A DNA stretch of 56,321 bases, from NCBI GenBank assembly GCA_026419775.2, contig JAOPGA020001587.1:1-56321 (forward strand), in the 5' to 3' direction. How positions within the stretch are numbered: position 1 is the stretch's first letter; each line of letters begins with the position of its first letter. The translations under genes and the position numbers were made by a program. The notes beneath the pieces were generated by a model, which was not told the origin of the DNA, did not search any database, and was given only the letters and a program-made list of their open reading frames with translations. The DNA comes from Acrasis kona (lineage: Eukaryota; Heterolobosea; Eutetramitea; Acrasida; Acrasidae). This document shows positions 21,549 through 32,557 of the stretch, piece after piece.

Positions 21549-22526
21549 CTAGCAATCAAAATGAAAATTGAGTGAGCTATAATCCCTATTTAAAAGGTTC
21601 TCTTTGTTGATAAGAACAAAAGATAAACTATCACCATGAGATGCATAATGTTGAAACAGCAACTTTTGTCCCGGAAATGTTTGTTCACTTTGTAAAAAGT
21701 AAGGGGAGCCAAACATCTGAAGCCCACAATACTTTTTTTGAGAAATAATTTCTCTTTTAAAAAACATCATTTTTTTTAAAATATAATTATTTTCGTCTTG
21801 AAGTGAAAGCGGGAGATTCGGAATGTCAAATGGGTGAGGAATATCTAAGACCTCTTCAACACCACCAATGTAGTCTTGATGGTGTATATATAAGCTTTGC
21901 TCTTTTACTTCAACTGATTCAAGAGGACCAGTTGAATGATAGTACAGGGAAGGTTCAAAGCAATAACTATCATTTGGTGAGTGCGTCATGTAGTACAGCA
22001 CACCCTCCGTTGGTAGATTATATAGATGAGAGCAGTAGGTATGTTTAAATAGAGACATTTTTAACTGGCAAACAATATTAGATAATTCAACACCCTTGGG
22101 GGCATCAAAAGTTCGAGTGCAATAGCGAGAGAAGCTTTTGTTTGAACCTTTTTTGAATGCGATAGTCAAATGCATACTCTTTTCTACAGCATTTAAAAAT
22201 TCTTGCTCGACTTCCTCGCTATCAAAATAAGTGCTGGACGAAATGTTTTTTAAAATCATCATCTTCTGCATGAGTAATGGCTTGACTCTCTTCAGAAGTT
22301 GGTTTTTGTAGTTTTGAACATTCTCAGGGTACTTGAAATCATCAACATTAATGTTTATTCCCAATAAAGCCTTCTTGTACGCTTGTTGATATATTTCTGC
22401 GTCTCTATTGTGTGTGAGTTTTCGAAACATGGAATGAACCATTGGCAATGTAAACAAATCATCCACATCCAAAAACGAAAAGACTACACACCAGCTGTCA
22501 TCGTCTAGTATTCTTGTGCCTTCCAT
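21549..22526 (-). CDS. F-box-like protein (325 aa)
   Basis: A single-exon gene with an authentic ATG. The first 40 residues fit a divergent F-box (DSWCVVFSFLDVDDLFTLP, then VHSMFRKLTHN), the Skp1-binding motif of SCF ubiquitin ligases. The remaining 280 residues have no repeats or domains I recognise, so the substrate-binding part is unidentified. The gene is divergent from the phospholipase B-like gene with 109 bp between start codons, so the two may share a promoter region. Confidence 0.6.
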   Translation of the reverse strand: MEGTRILDDDSWCVVFSFLDVDDLFTLPMVHSMFRKLTHNRDAEIYQQAYKKALLGININVDDFKYPENVQNYKNQLLKRVKPLLMQKMMILKNISSSTYFDSEEVEQEFLNAVEKSMHLTIAFKKGSNKSFSRYCTRTFDAPKGVELSNIVCQLKMSLFKHTYCSHLYNLPTEGVLYYMTHSPNDSYCFEPSLYYHSTGPLESVEVKEQSLYIHHQDYIGGVEEVLDIPHPFDIPNLPLSLQDENNYILKKMMFFKREIISQKKYCGLQMFGSPYFLQSEQTFPGQKLLFQHYASHGDSLSFVLINKENLLNRDYSSLNFHFDC

Positions 22527-22635
22527 TTGTTGAACTTCGTCGTAGTTCCTGTTGTTTACGAACTCACAAGGTCAACCACAGGACGATTGTAAAAGAGATT
22601 TAATAGTTAGACAACCTCAATCATAAAATTGAAAA

Positions 22636-24258
22636 ATGAAGTACGCACTGATAGGTTCACTACTATTTTTGATTGCAATATGCTCGCAGGTATCGTGCCA
22701 AAATCGTATTGACGCAACAGTATATCAAGTCGGATCAACATACACTGTTTCAATTGGAAAGAAAAACATACAAGATGGAGTAGCAGTGGCAAGCTTTTTA
22801 GATACCACAATGAAGAATGGATGGGCACAAATCAACATCACATCTTCAAACAAATTCAACTCATCAGCCCAAGCTTACTCGGCGGGGTTCATAGAGGGAT
22901 TTCTTACTCAAAAAAACATTTGGAATTTTTACCCCAACCAATTTCAGGTATGGGGATTCAATAAAACTATCCCAGATAAGATGTTGAAATTCATGAGCGA
23001 AAACTTGGAGTGGACCAGATTACAAGCTTCCAAATCACAAAATGATGCGTATTGGGAGCATGTGTCATTAGTCCTTAAACAGTTCGATGGTCTCGTCGCC
23101 GGATATCAAAGATCGGCACCAAAAGAGGAGCAACTTTCAGAGATTGAACTCTACTTCTTGAATGCTGCTGGTGATCTCGAAGATTTGATTCCCGCCATTA
23201 TGGACGCGCCACATTTTTCTAAAAATAAAAGATTAAATTCTAAAATGCCAAGAGGCGACAACAAGATTGGTGATGATGACGGCGACGACTTGAGCGATTG
23301 CAGCGCCCTCATCAGTCTACAAGACGATGACATTTTCGCCGGTCACACCACTTGGAGGTCATTTGGCATCATTAATAAATTTTACAAATCTGTTTCTCTT
23401 TTTATAAATAACGAGGAGAAGGCTGTGTCTTACGCTAGTTCGCCTGGTTTCCTCTCCTCCAAAGATGACTTTTATGTCACCAGCAATCAATTGTTGGTTA
23501 TGGAAACAACTAACAGCGTCTTCAACACCAAATTATATAATTCAGTATCTCCTAAGAGTGTATTATGTTGGGTTAGAAGTATTGTTTGTAACATGATGTG
23601 TACCACAGGTTCTTGCTGGACCGAAACATTTGCTCGTTACAACAGCGGTAGTTACAATAACCAATGGATGGTTGTTGACTACAAAATTCCATTCTCTGCA
23701 CCTCGTGTAGTTTCGCCCAATACTTTATGGATATTGGAGCAAATTCCAGGTTATACAGAGAGAAGAGATGTATCTGATGTTCTTAACAAACAAAAGTTTT
23801 GGTCTAGCTATAACATTCCTTATTTTGAAGCTGTCTACAACAAGTCTGGTTTTCCTGAAAGAAAAGTTGAATGGGGCGACAACTATGACTATTACAACTG
23901 CCCAAGGGCCAACATATTCAGAAGGCAGCAATCCGAAATCAAAACATTAGAGGACATTGGTAGCGTTCTTCAACATAACGAATGGCAGAGTGATCCTTTC
24001 AGTAAAGGAGATCCAGCCAATGCTATATCAGCAAGATATGATTTGAGAAGGGATCTCTCAAAGGCACATCCATTTGGAGGTATAGACAGCAAGATTGCAG
24101 ATAAAAAATATGTACAGATGCTTGTAGCTGATGGAATTTGTGGACCAACTCACCAAAACCAAGTGCCTTTTAAATGGGAACCTAAACATGCCAATATTTC
24201 ACATGGAGGGCAACCACAAGAATTCAATTTTGGTTTTATTCAATTAAACAGATTTTGA
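22636..24258 (+). CDS. Phospholipase B-like lysosomal/secreted hydrolase
   Basis: A 540-residue intron-less gene with a signal peptide (MKYALIGSLLFLIAICSQVSC). It belongs to the phospholipase B-like family (laminin-ancestor/PLBD type), N-terminal-nucleophile hydrolases matured by self-cleavage. Matching motifs are DCSALISLQDDDIF with the presumed nucleophile Cys, then AGHTTWRSF. Further on are YNSGSYNNQWMVVDYK, LWILEQIPGYTERRDVS, YNIPYFEAVYN and DPFSKGDPANAISARYDL. The length agrees with the family. It would deacylate phospholipids in phagolysosomes or outside the cell. All core motifs look intact. Confidence 0.95.
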   Translation: MKYALIGSLLFLIAICSQVSCQNRIDATVYQVGSTYTVSIGKKNIQDGVAVASFLDTTMKNGWAQINITSSNKFNSSAQAYSAGFIEGFLTQKNIWNFYPNQFQVWGFNKTIPDKMLKFMSENLEWTRLQASKSQNDAYWEHVSLVLKQFDGLVAGYQRSAPKEEQLSEIELYFLNAAGDLEDLIPAIMDAPHFSKNKRLNSKMPRGDNKIGDDDGDDLSDCSALISLQDDDIFAGHTTWRSFGIINKFYKSVSLFINNEEKAVSYASSPGFLSSKDDFYVTSNQLLVMETTNSVFNTKLYNSVSPKSVLCWVRSIVCNMMCTTGSCWTETFARYNSGSYNNQWMVVDYKIPFSAPRVVSPNTLWILEQIPGYTERRDVSDVLNKQKFWSSYNIPYFEAVYNKSGFPERKVEWGDNYDYYNCPRANIFRRQQSEIKTLEDIGSVLQHNEWQSDPFSKGDPANAISARYDLRRDLSKAHPFGGIDSKIADKKYVQMLVADGICGPTHQNQVPFKWEPKHANISHGGQPQEFNFGFIQLNRF

Positions 24259-24614
24259 GTTTTAATTGTTAATTTGTTTTATGTGTTGTTCGTGTCATAA
24301 TTGAGATAAATCAAAACGAGAAGGAATGAGATGATGATTTTTGAGTATTTATATGATTGATGCTGTTGAATATTTAATGAGTGTTCAGTGTTCAATGATC
24401 TATTATTGAATATTAACAGTTATTGGAATGGTTCGTTCCCGATATTCAAATTCATCTGGAGATCCTGGAAATCTCCAATTCCCATTGACCATAAAAATAC
24501 AATTATTTTTTGTAAGTTTAATAATAGAATTTATTTTTAAAAACCTTGATATAAAAAGACGAAAAGCACAGGTGCAACATCAAAAAAAAACAAAACAAAC
24601 ACAACAAACACAAA
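24259..24614. other. Intergenic DNA / promoter of the next gene
   Basis: About 355 bp between two same-strand genes. It ends in an A/C-rich leader (CAAAACAAACACAACAAACA) directly before the ATG at 24615, typical of the 5' leader of a strongly expressed gene. No reading frame is supported. Confidence 0.5.
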
Positions 24615-25883
24615 ATGCACTCACACAAACAAGAAATCCCAGTTGATCAAACCACACAAACAACAATTACCACCAGAACAACAGAAACTACTCCTACAAT
24701 AACTAACGTTGTTCAAAAAGATGCCATCGTCACAAACGTTGTAGACAAGGCCGTACTTGGAAACGTCATCGAAAAACAAAACATCGAGGTCGTCCACAAA
24801 CCAGTCGTACAAGAGATCCACGAACAAAAGATTATCGAGCTCGAAAAACAAAACGTCGTCAAGAACATTAAGCAAGATACCGTCGTCCAACGTGCCACAG
24901 ATCAAACTCGTTACGAAGAGATCGGAAACAGGGACTTGGAGGCCGAGAGACTTAGACTTTCCCAACTAAATGCTGCTAAAGCACCAGTCGTCACACGTCA
25001 ATCAGGTGCCACACATGAGGTACGTGAAGGTGAAGTTGTCGCTCAAGTCGTTCGTCAAGAGCACATTGAACATCATATTCAACCTGTCATCACTGAAGTC
25101 CGTGAACAAAATATTGTCAAGGAAGTGTTACATCCAGTTGTCCGCAAGGTACACGAGGAGACCATTGTTAGAGAAGTAGGATCATCCACTATCCACAGCG
25201 ACTTGTTTTTGAACTGGGAAAAGAACATGTACAGTGCCTACCAAAAAGACATCAAGGGATGGAACAGAGAAAAGTGGTTGTTGGCCAATCCACAACCTGT
25301 AGGCTACAAACCAACAGGCTTCTTCAACCAATACCCTGACTTTAGTCAATACCACACTACAACAGTCACTAGTAGTGCACCTTTGTTGACCAATGCTAAT
25401 CAAACTCACTTAGCATGGGAGAAGAACATGTACAGTGACTTTGAGAAGCACGGATCAAACTGGAACAGAGAATCGTACTTAAAGACCAACCCACTACCTG
25501 CTGATTACCAACCAACTGGCTTCTTGAACCAATACTCTGCATTCAGTCAATTCCATCACACCAATGTTGTTGAGGGAGGCAAGATGCCAAAGAAGCCAAC
25601 TGACTTGAGCAAGATTGATGGACCAATTAACCCAGTTGCCGTCGTCAACCCATCAGAGAACCTAAAACATCAACCAACTGATGGAACAGTGGTACCAACC
25701 ACTACACTAGGTGAAGCACCAGCCCACACTCATGAAATTTTGAAGGGAGCTGCCGCTGGAGCTGCCATCGGATCAGTTGTACCAGTTGTAGGAACAGTTG
25801 TAGGAGGTGTTGTTGGAGCCATCGGTGGTGCTATTGCCAAACAAAAGCACATCAAAGAAGGTACTCACGCTTTTAAAGAATAA
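24615..25883 (+). CDS. VxE/VxH-repeat protein with duplicated module and glycine zipper (422 aa)
   Basis: Residues 30-200 consist of short repeats such as PVVQEIHEQKIIE, QPVITEVREQNIVKEV and HPVVRKVHEETIV. They resemble alveolin-like or fungal stress-protein beta-strand repeats. Residues 200-260 and 265-325 are two copies of a WEKNMYS...WNRE...PTGFxNQY module. The C-terminus has a glycine zipper (GAAIGSVV, then GTVVGGVVGAIGGAIAK), which often inserts in or binds membranes. Codon use is markedly more C-rich at third positions than in neighbouring genes, which suggests high expression. No signal peptide. Function is unknown; a structural or stress-related role is inference. Confidence 0.8.
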   Translation: MHSHKQEIPVDQTTQTTITTRTTETTPTITNVVQKDAIVTNVVDKAVLGNVIEKQNIEVVHKPVVQEIHEQKIIELEKQNVVKNIKQDTVVQRATDQTRYEEIGNRDLEAERLRLSQLNAAKAPVVTRQSGATHEVREGEVVAQVVRQEHIEHHIQPVITEVREQNIVKEVLHPVVRKVHEETIVREVGSSTIHSDLFLNWEKNMYSAYQKDIKGWNREKWLLANPQPVGYKPTGFFNQYPDFSQYHTTTVTSSAPLLTNANQTHLAWEKNMYSDFEKHGSNWNRESYLKTNPLPADYQPTGFLNQYSAFSQFHHTNVVEGGKMPKKPTDLSKIDGPINPVAVVNPSENLKHQPTDGTVVPTTTLGEAPAHTHEILKGAAAGAAIGSVVPVVGTVVGGVVGAIGGAIAKQKHIKEGTHAFKE

Positions 25884-26071
25884 GTTTTCAATAAATAATC
25901 GTATTAATCTATCTCGTTTTGTTTGTTTTCATTGAAGATTAATTATGTCTCCAATGTTGTAAATTTGTCATGCTTCAAACAACACTGCCAATAAATAATT
26001 ACGTAACAAAACCTGCTGGTGTAGATGGCAATCTTCTTACAATATTCAAGTTTACCATCTAACATCATACC

Positions 26072-26266
26072 ATGAGTGAGGGTGACAAAACACCGCAGCA
26101 AATTTCATTGAGTGCCGTAGACGATATTAACATTGTGACGTCCATAATAGATAAAGGATATCAGAAAATATGCAATGATGTCGAAATGTGCCACTGGAAG
26201 GCGAGTGGCGACTTTGAGAACGAAGAAATTCAGGAAAATAACCCATCAAAGCAACACATGGACTGA
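26072..26266 (+). CDS. Possible small acidic protein (64 aa)
   Basis: A short frame with a good ATG context (accATGAGTGAG) and an AATAAA-like signal directly after the stop. The product is hydrophilic (MSEGDKTPQQIS to NPSKQHMD) with no recognised motif. Size alone makes this uncertain. Confidence 0.4.
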   Translation: MSEGDKTPQQISLSAVDDINIVTSIIDKGYQKICNDVEMCHWKASGDFENEEIQENNPSKQHMD

Positions 26267-26977
26267 ATAATAAATTTCTATTTTATGATGTAACCAACCA
26301 CCCATAATAGTTGCCTGTTAATCAACTTGAGTGATCCAATTTTGTGAATGTTCACAAGACGCGCGTGATGACAAAAAGTATATTCAGAGAATAACATCGT
26401 AGTAAAGCTATGCCGACCAACACAATTTCTTCACTTTGACCTGATCTTTATCATTTTTAGACTTTAAAGATTATACCTTGTTTACGTTGCAGTTTACCTT
26501 GTTACCATAATATTAACAATAATTCAAATCACCTCTGTTAACATAATATCAGTCACATTCAGCTCAGCTGATGATAAAATCATATTAGCCTTTAATTATC
26601 AGTTAAATGGTTTACCACCCATTGTCTCTCTGAAAAAATATGATACGCTCTCTGATATAATATATACTTTCACTTTTTGTTCAAGCAAAATGGTTGCGAT
26701 AATGGCACCTGTATTAAGAGTAAGAAGTTTCGTTTTTGCTAATGGAAGCCTACCAATTTTAAAATAAAAAGACCAGTTCACTTGTAAACCACAATATTCA
26801 CATTAATTTTGAATGATATCTCCAGTCATCCAGTCAACTTTTCTCACCCCATCTGATGAAAAAACATGCCAATTTTTCAGAGGCGCAACCAATGCTGAAC
26901 TAACTTGATATGAACGCTTTCTGACACACTTTTTTTCGCACGAGAACAAGAAGAACACTCTTGACAAAAATTATAAT
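26267..26977. other. Intergenic DNA, about 700 bp
   Basis: AT-rich DNA with no supported gene. It lies between the 3' end of the small plus-strand ORF and the 3' end of the RalGAP gene. No repeat structure was noticed. Confidence 0.5.
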
Positions 26978-29900
26978 TTATTCAATAACAGCCACTTCCT
27001 CCTCAGAATCATATTCATCATCACCATCATCATTCTCCACCACTTCATCCGCAGCAACAATGACAGCAGCAGGTGCAGGTGCCTCCGAAGCAGGTATGCT
27101 GACCACCACCTGCACAGGCGACGATGGAGTCGACGGAGTATTCGCCGTCGCATCCTCCTCCTCCTGCTCCACCATGCTCGCAGAAACATCCACATCCACC
27201 CTACCATCCAACTCTCTTGGAGTATTCTCCACGCTGTCTGCATTCACGCCGCCACCACCAGCAACAATCGACGCAGAAGAAGAGCTCTTCTTGATCGCCT
27301 TGTCCACCTGTACCATCGGAGCATAACACTGATCAAAGAACAATCCCTTCATGTACTCCTCGTTGGTCATCTTGACCGGCTTGAACCTCTCCACAATCTC
27401 GTTGATCAACTCTCTGCGAGTAGGATATGGTTTCTTGTAACCTGGTTGTTGATACCTGACGGCCTTGTTGGCATTGATGGCGGTCATTCTCACCAATGGC
27501 GCCAAGCTCTCCTTATCAACAATCATGCCGTCCTGCAGAGGACCGAACGGACTCATGGTCTGAGTATTCGTGTCCTTGTTCTTCTTTGTGTGAATTTGTA
27601 TCCTGAACAACGGATACTGTAGCGGATAAATCACAATGTGAACGAAATTAAATTGACTGGTGATGGTCCATGGTCGATAATCTCGATCGTGTTCGCTCCA
27701 TACGATATGTACGTTATCGTTGCCCACGTGTCTCTTTTTGTGTATTTGTTGATTGTCGTTCTCCTTGTTGGGCATCTTGGTGACCACGTGGAAGATGACT
27801 TCGGTGGTTGCGTTGGCGTAATAGGGAGCGGTGCGTCCCGTGGTGAGCGATGGATCCAATCCACCCATGAATCCCTCGTGCGTGCTCAAATCGACGTCCC
27901 ACCCCAACGCCTGAACGAATTCATGATAGGCATCGCTCGCCGTTTCGTTCCTCATTAATTTTCTTTCGCTCTCCTGACCGTTGGCAACATATACCACTCC
28001 AATCTTGATCGTTTCTCTTTCCGTTAATTTATCTAATTGGCGTAACGCTCTGTAGAAGCGATGGTTGGGATCCAATCGGACGAAGCTGCTCCTGTTGACG
28101 GGCGATAAGTATCCCATGTTGCTCATGAGCGCCCTGAATGCCTTGTACACTACCGTGGCCATCGGATCCGTCGGATCTGGTTTTCTCTCTGGCGGAGTGA
28201 TTGCCACGAATTCCAAAAAATCGGTTCGTTCCTCTAACAACCGATCCTCGTCGTCCGCTTGTTCGATCAATTCTTCTTGGATGCTCACAATGTCGATTTT
28301 TTGATCGGGAATCAAAATCACGCTCGGTTGACTGTACTCCTGACACTCTGGGAACACGTTGACCACGTAGTGTTGAAGCACTTCCAACATGTCCGTTTTA
28401 TCGGTATCGATTTCTGGATCGTACAGCGGATAGTCGACCTTATCTTCTTCGTTGATTTGTTCCTCGTCGGTTGCATTTACCAATGGGTCGTTTCCATTCG
28501 ATAATAACGCATCTTGATCGGATTGGTGATTGGTCGGATTCGAATGAGATGGAATCGCCAATGATGAAGACGAATCGTTGGTGATCGAATCGGATTGTGA
28601 TGTTGGTTCGTCGTCGTCGGATTGATCTTGGGAATCGAGTTGGTTGGGTTGATGAGCGATCGACGATTTGTGATTTGGTTTCTTTTTTTGCGAAGCGATC
28701 GTAACGGATTCCCTCCTGTGCATGTATTGTAATTCGTTGTAATGTTCCAAATTCGATAATTGTTCCGAGATGGATTCGTTGATTACATAATTGGTGACAC
28801 ATGTTTCCTCTATTAATTTGGGCATGTCGTCCTCGTCGTCGGTATCCAATGCATTTTGTTCCTGAATCACATGTTCTTGAGAATCACGATCGCTCAAATG
28901 TTCCAACGCATGTACCATCGGCGACGTGATGGACGTGATTCCCGCGAGATCTTGTTGGTTCGAATTGGTCACATTCTCGTCATGATTTGCGATTCGTTTG
29001 AATGTGGCCAGTTGTGGATCGAACACCAGCGTTTGTTCCCAGCAATATCGACCGGTGATATCTCTCAATATGAATCGACAACTCTCCGGTCGATCGGGCG
29101 ATTCCATGGCAGTGACCAGCGTGTAACCATTGAACACAAAGTGATGCATTCTTGGAGATGTTTCGGTGATTCCTCCATTCTCGACCAATAAATCAAATTC
29201 AGAAATCTTGCTGCTCACGTTGGATGCGCCCAGTGGAGATGGGAAATGTGAATAAGTTGCCAACGTAAATGCCAACAATGCTTCGGCGGCGACAACAATC
29301 TTGCTCAATTTATCCTGTCTATTTTCCGTATTTTGTAATTTGTTTGAGCGCTTCTTGTTGTTGGCTGTTCACTGCCAGGGAATCTCTGTTGGTGCCGAAC
29401 AATCCGCCGCCTAAATTTACCAGATGTAGTTGGCGTGGTGGAGTGTCGATTGGAGGGATCGTTGGTGGTGGGAGAAGATGACGATCGATTGCCTGTGCTT
29501 GCTGAATTTTGTGGATGACTGCTGCTTCCGCACAATTGATTCAAATGATCGAGATTGGGCAATATGCTCAATCCTGCATTAATGCTTCCGAAAAGTGATT
29601 GTAACAATTCGCGATCTTCGAGAATGGTAACGGGCACGTAGGGTAAGATTTCGACCAACGTGTAATAAATGTGATGGAGGACGTTGGCTCGATCTAATTT
29701 GTTATCTCTTAATGCGCTGGTGGCGACGTCACATAGGGTCCTGATCATGGTGCGAACGATGCTCGTTCCTAGTTGACTCAGCAGTCCTGATTGCGAGAAA
29801 CTAACCAATACGTTATGTGATGCGATGCTGACTTCGTCGCTGACATGCATGGCGAATCCCAAAATGGAATCAATGATGAATTTAATGCCGTTGGGACCTA

Positions 29901-32443
29901 CCGTCGAATTTTGTATGCCGACCGATATTTCCTTGTTGACCACCTACGAATAGTCCCCACATGGCCTTGATTTGTTGTTCGCCTGTCAACGATCGTCGAC
30001 GACTGCGCTCATCAAAATCTTACAAATTTGTCCTCTTAGTTTGCGAATAAGTGTTGGGTTCGGCGTCCGAATTGTCGAGGTTGGGTAGCGCCAAATCACC
30101 ATAATAGTAGGTCAAGGTGACGACGCTGATCAAGGTATGAACGGCAGCGATACGCAAATCTCTGCTCGAAGTGGAAGTCTCTCTCAGAACCAATTGACAC
30201 GAAGTGACGTAATGTGGAATCAAAGCATTACATCCTGGGTATCCGTAACTAAATAACTTTTGTGAGTTCAATAGGATGGCCTCCATTGATCTTGAATTCT
30301 TGGGTGGTCCATTGTTGGAGATTTCTTGGTTGGCTTCGTCGAGTCCCAAATAGATTGATTTGTAAAAGTGAGCCAAATAAATCATCTGGATGGGTTGACT
30401 TGATTTTTGATTACAAAATATCCTACAAAGAGTCACGTATGCAGTGTAGCGACCATCTGCAAAGGCTTCGTCGTGACGAGATGTTGCTTCGATCAACCAT
30501 CCCATGAATATTTCCAATAGACGGTTGGCTTCGGGCGAATGAACGAAATTTGGAACTTGAGTGCCTTTCATTACCTTGACTTCACATTGAGAAATGTCGA
30601 GGAACATTGTGATCACTTCCGACAAGACTCTAATCTTTTTGGTGTGTAACGCTCCTGGTGTGTTTTGTACATTTTCGAACCCATACATTTTTACCATCTT
30701 GTGCCATTGCTGTAACAGTACGGTTTGTTCCAACTTTTGGAAATGTTCCTTCATTTGTGGATAAATGTGAGATCGGGGAGTGATCTTGTTTTTCTTGTTC
30801 TTCTTGACCACATCATATAACTCCGTTTCGTAATTTAGGAATTCTCCGATAATGTATTCTTCCGGCAATCCAAAAACAACATGGATCATGGTGCGGGTGA
30901 GGTTTAGTAACGTAGATCTCCACATGGTAAACACGCTCTCCATGTTGAAATTCTTTTGTAGTAATTCGTACAGTTGGTTCCATAGATCTACGGCGCTGTC
31001 GTCGGGATGGCACTTGAGCCAGATCATGAACAAGTTTCTAATTACAGTCCTCTCCAACATTGTTCCGAATTGTTGATCGTACTTGTCGTTGGAATTCTTT
31101 CTTTGTACCAAGTGATTATATATTCTCATGTGTGTGCTCAATAAATCGCTCCAGGTGTCAAACTCGACCTTTTCGGGAATGTTGGTGAAGAATAAGAAAA
31201 TTTCCAAAACTTCATAACACATTGTGAAATGAACGTCCATGGCCATCTCATCTCCTTGCATGAAAAATGTTTGGGACAAGTTGTCAATGAACACTCTAAA
31301 GTAAATGTTTCTGCTTCTTTCCATAATGTCGGGCCATGCGTATAAAAAGTAGTCGCGACAGATCCACGAACGATATGTTTTGAGCATGCGAGTCAACGAG
31401 TCGTAATGGTTTGTTGGTAACAAGAAACTCTGTCTAAAGATTAACAAGAACAAATAAATGTCCTTATCGGTTTGATACAAGGATTCGCTCTTCTTTGGAT
31501 TCTCCAGGCCCATCAAAATCATTTCGAGCACCAACAAGTGGAGCGTGGTTGGACAATGCTTTGTGTAGCCCATGTCGTCGAGCTTATTCAAAAGTTCTAA
31601 CGATTTACACTCGTTGGGGTAAAGTACGGGAGCCAAGCGACTCTTGAAGAATTTCCACCAAAAGTCGAATTGATCTGTTTTTGTTTTAACAAAGTCGAAG
31701 AACATGACCAAAACCTCATAACTCTCTTCTGCGGTAAATGTTGTATTCTTTCCGGTTTCTAATCTCAATTTTTCACCTTCGGTGGGAGCACGCTTTGGAT
31801 AGCTGGGAAGTTTGACGGGAGTGGGATCTGGTACTCTGGATCCATTCGACAGAACAAGGTCCGTGGTGAATGGTTGAAAATTGAAAATGTTCATAACCAT
31901 ATCAAAAACCTTCGCATCAACATTGTCTTGCATAATATCAACAAAATTTAACAAGAGCTCCACGCCCTTCTTCTTGATGATAAAAACGTTATTCTCGTCG
32001 AGGTATGATTCTAGGTATAAAATCAAAGACCTTTGTTGCCACTTTCTAGAAATCATGTTACGAGCATACTTGAACAATGTCAAGAGAATGTTGGCCAGGA
32101 GCAAGACATCACCGTTTGGAATCGTTTTTCCAACTAAAACATTGTTACCAATGGTCCACAATAGTACTATGACTTACCCTTCTTCTTTGCTTCGGCATCC
32201 AAATTGTTTAAAGCGTCCAAGAAAATTGTGTACACTGCCGAGTAGTTTTTTTGATAAAAAGTTCTAACATCAGTCTCTATTCCGCCCTCTTCTTCGTAAA
32301 ACACTGATTGATAGATGATAGTTCTTACCAGTTAGTTGTGACAAATATTTAAATCTTTTGGATATTGGTGTATCCTTGTCCAACAGAGCAGCCTCCTTCT
32401 TAGCATCGAGTGCTGAAGGACGTGTTCTTATCCCTGCGAACAT
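26978..32443 (-). CDS. Ral GTPase-activating protein alpha subunit (RalGAP alpha)
   Basis: This is the catalytic subunit of a tuberin-like GAP complex that switches off Ral/Rheb-type GTPases. Exon 1 is 32443-32329 and exon 2 about 32291-32178. Exon 3 starts at 32133 after a 44-nt intron. The N-terminus (LDAKKEA, YSAVYTIFLDAL, RKWQQRSLILYLE, KKKGVELLLNFVD) aligns with animal RalGAP alpha. The C-terminal GAP domain (about 28200-27300) is well kept: MGYLSPVNR, VVYVANGQE, ALGWDV, HEGFMGGL, EVIFHVVTKMP. The HVGNDNVHIVWSEH motif holds the catalytic asparagine thumb. Frames change near 30040-29940, 29560 and 29330. The junctions there are ambiguous (candidate introns of 21, 41, 46 or 58 nt, or base errors). 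A long Ser/Asp-rich linker precedes the GAP domain. Confidence 0.93.
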
Positions 32444-32557
32444 GTTCGAGCACGAGAAACTATGTTATGTGTTACGTTGACCAGAAAAAGTAGTGACAGG
32501 TTGATCAAAAAAGAAGTTGTCAATCACGTATGATAATAACATGCCAGCTTTATTAAA

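Noticed and set aside
26961-27326. Ser/Thr-rich plus-strand frame opposite the RalGAP C-terminus
   Set aside because: It is antisense to the clearly coding acidic tail of RalGAP and shows no independent evidence.
32292-32328. A 25-nt intron in RalGAP alpha (32304-32328)
   Set aside because: Acceptors 12 or 15 nt further on give 37 or 40 nt with the same phase and a better family alignment, so an ultrashort intron is not required.
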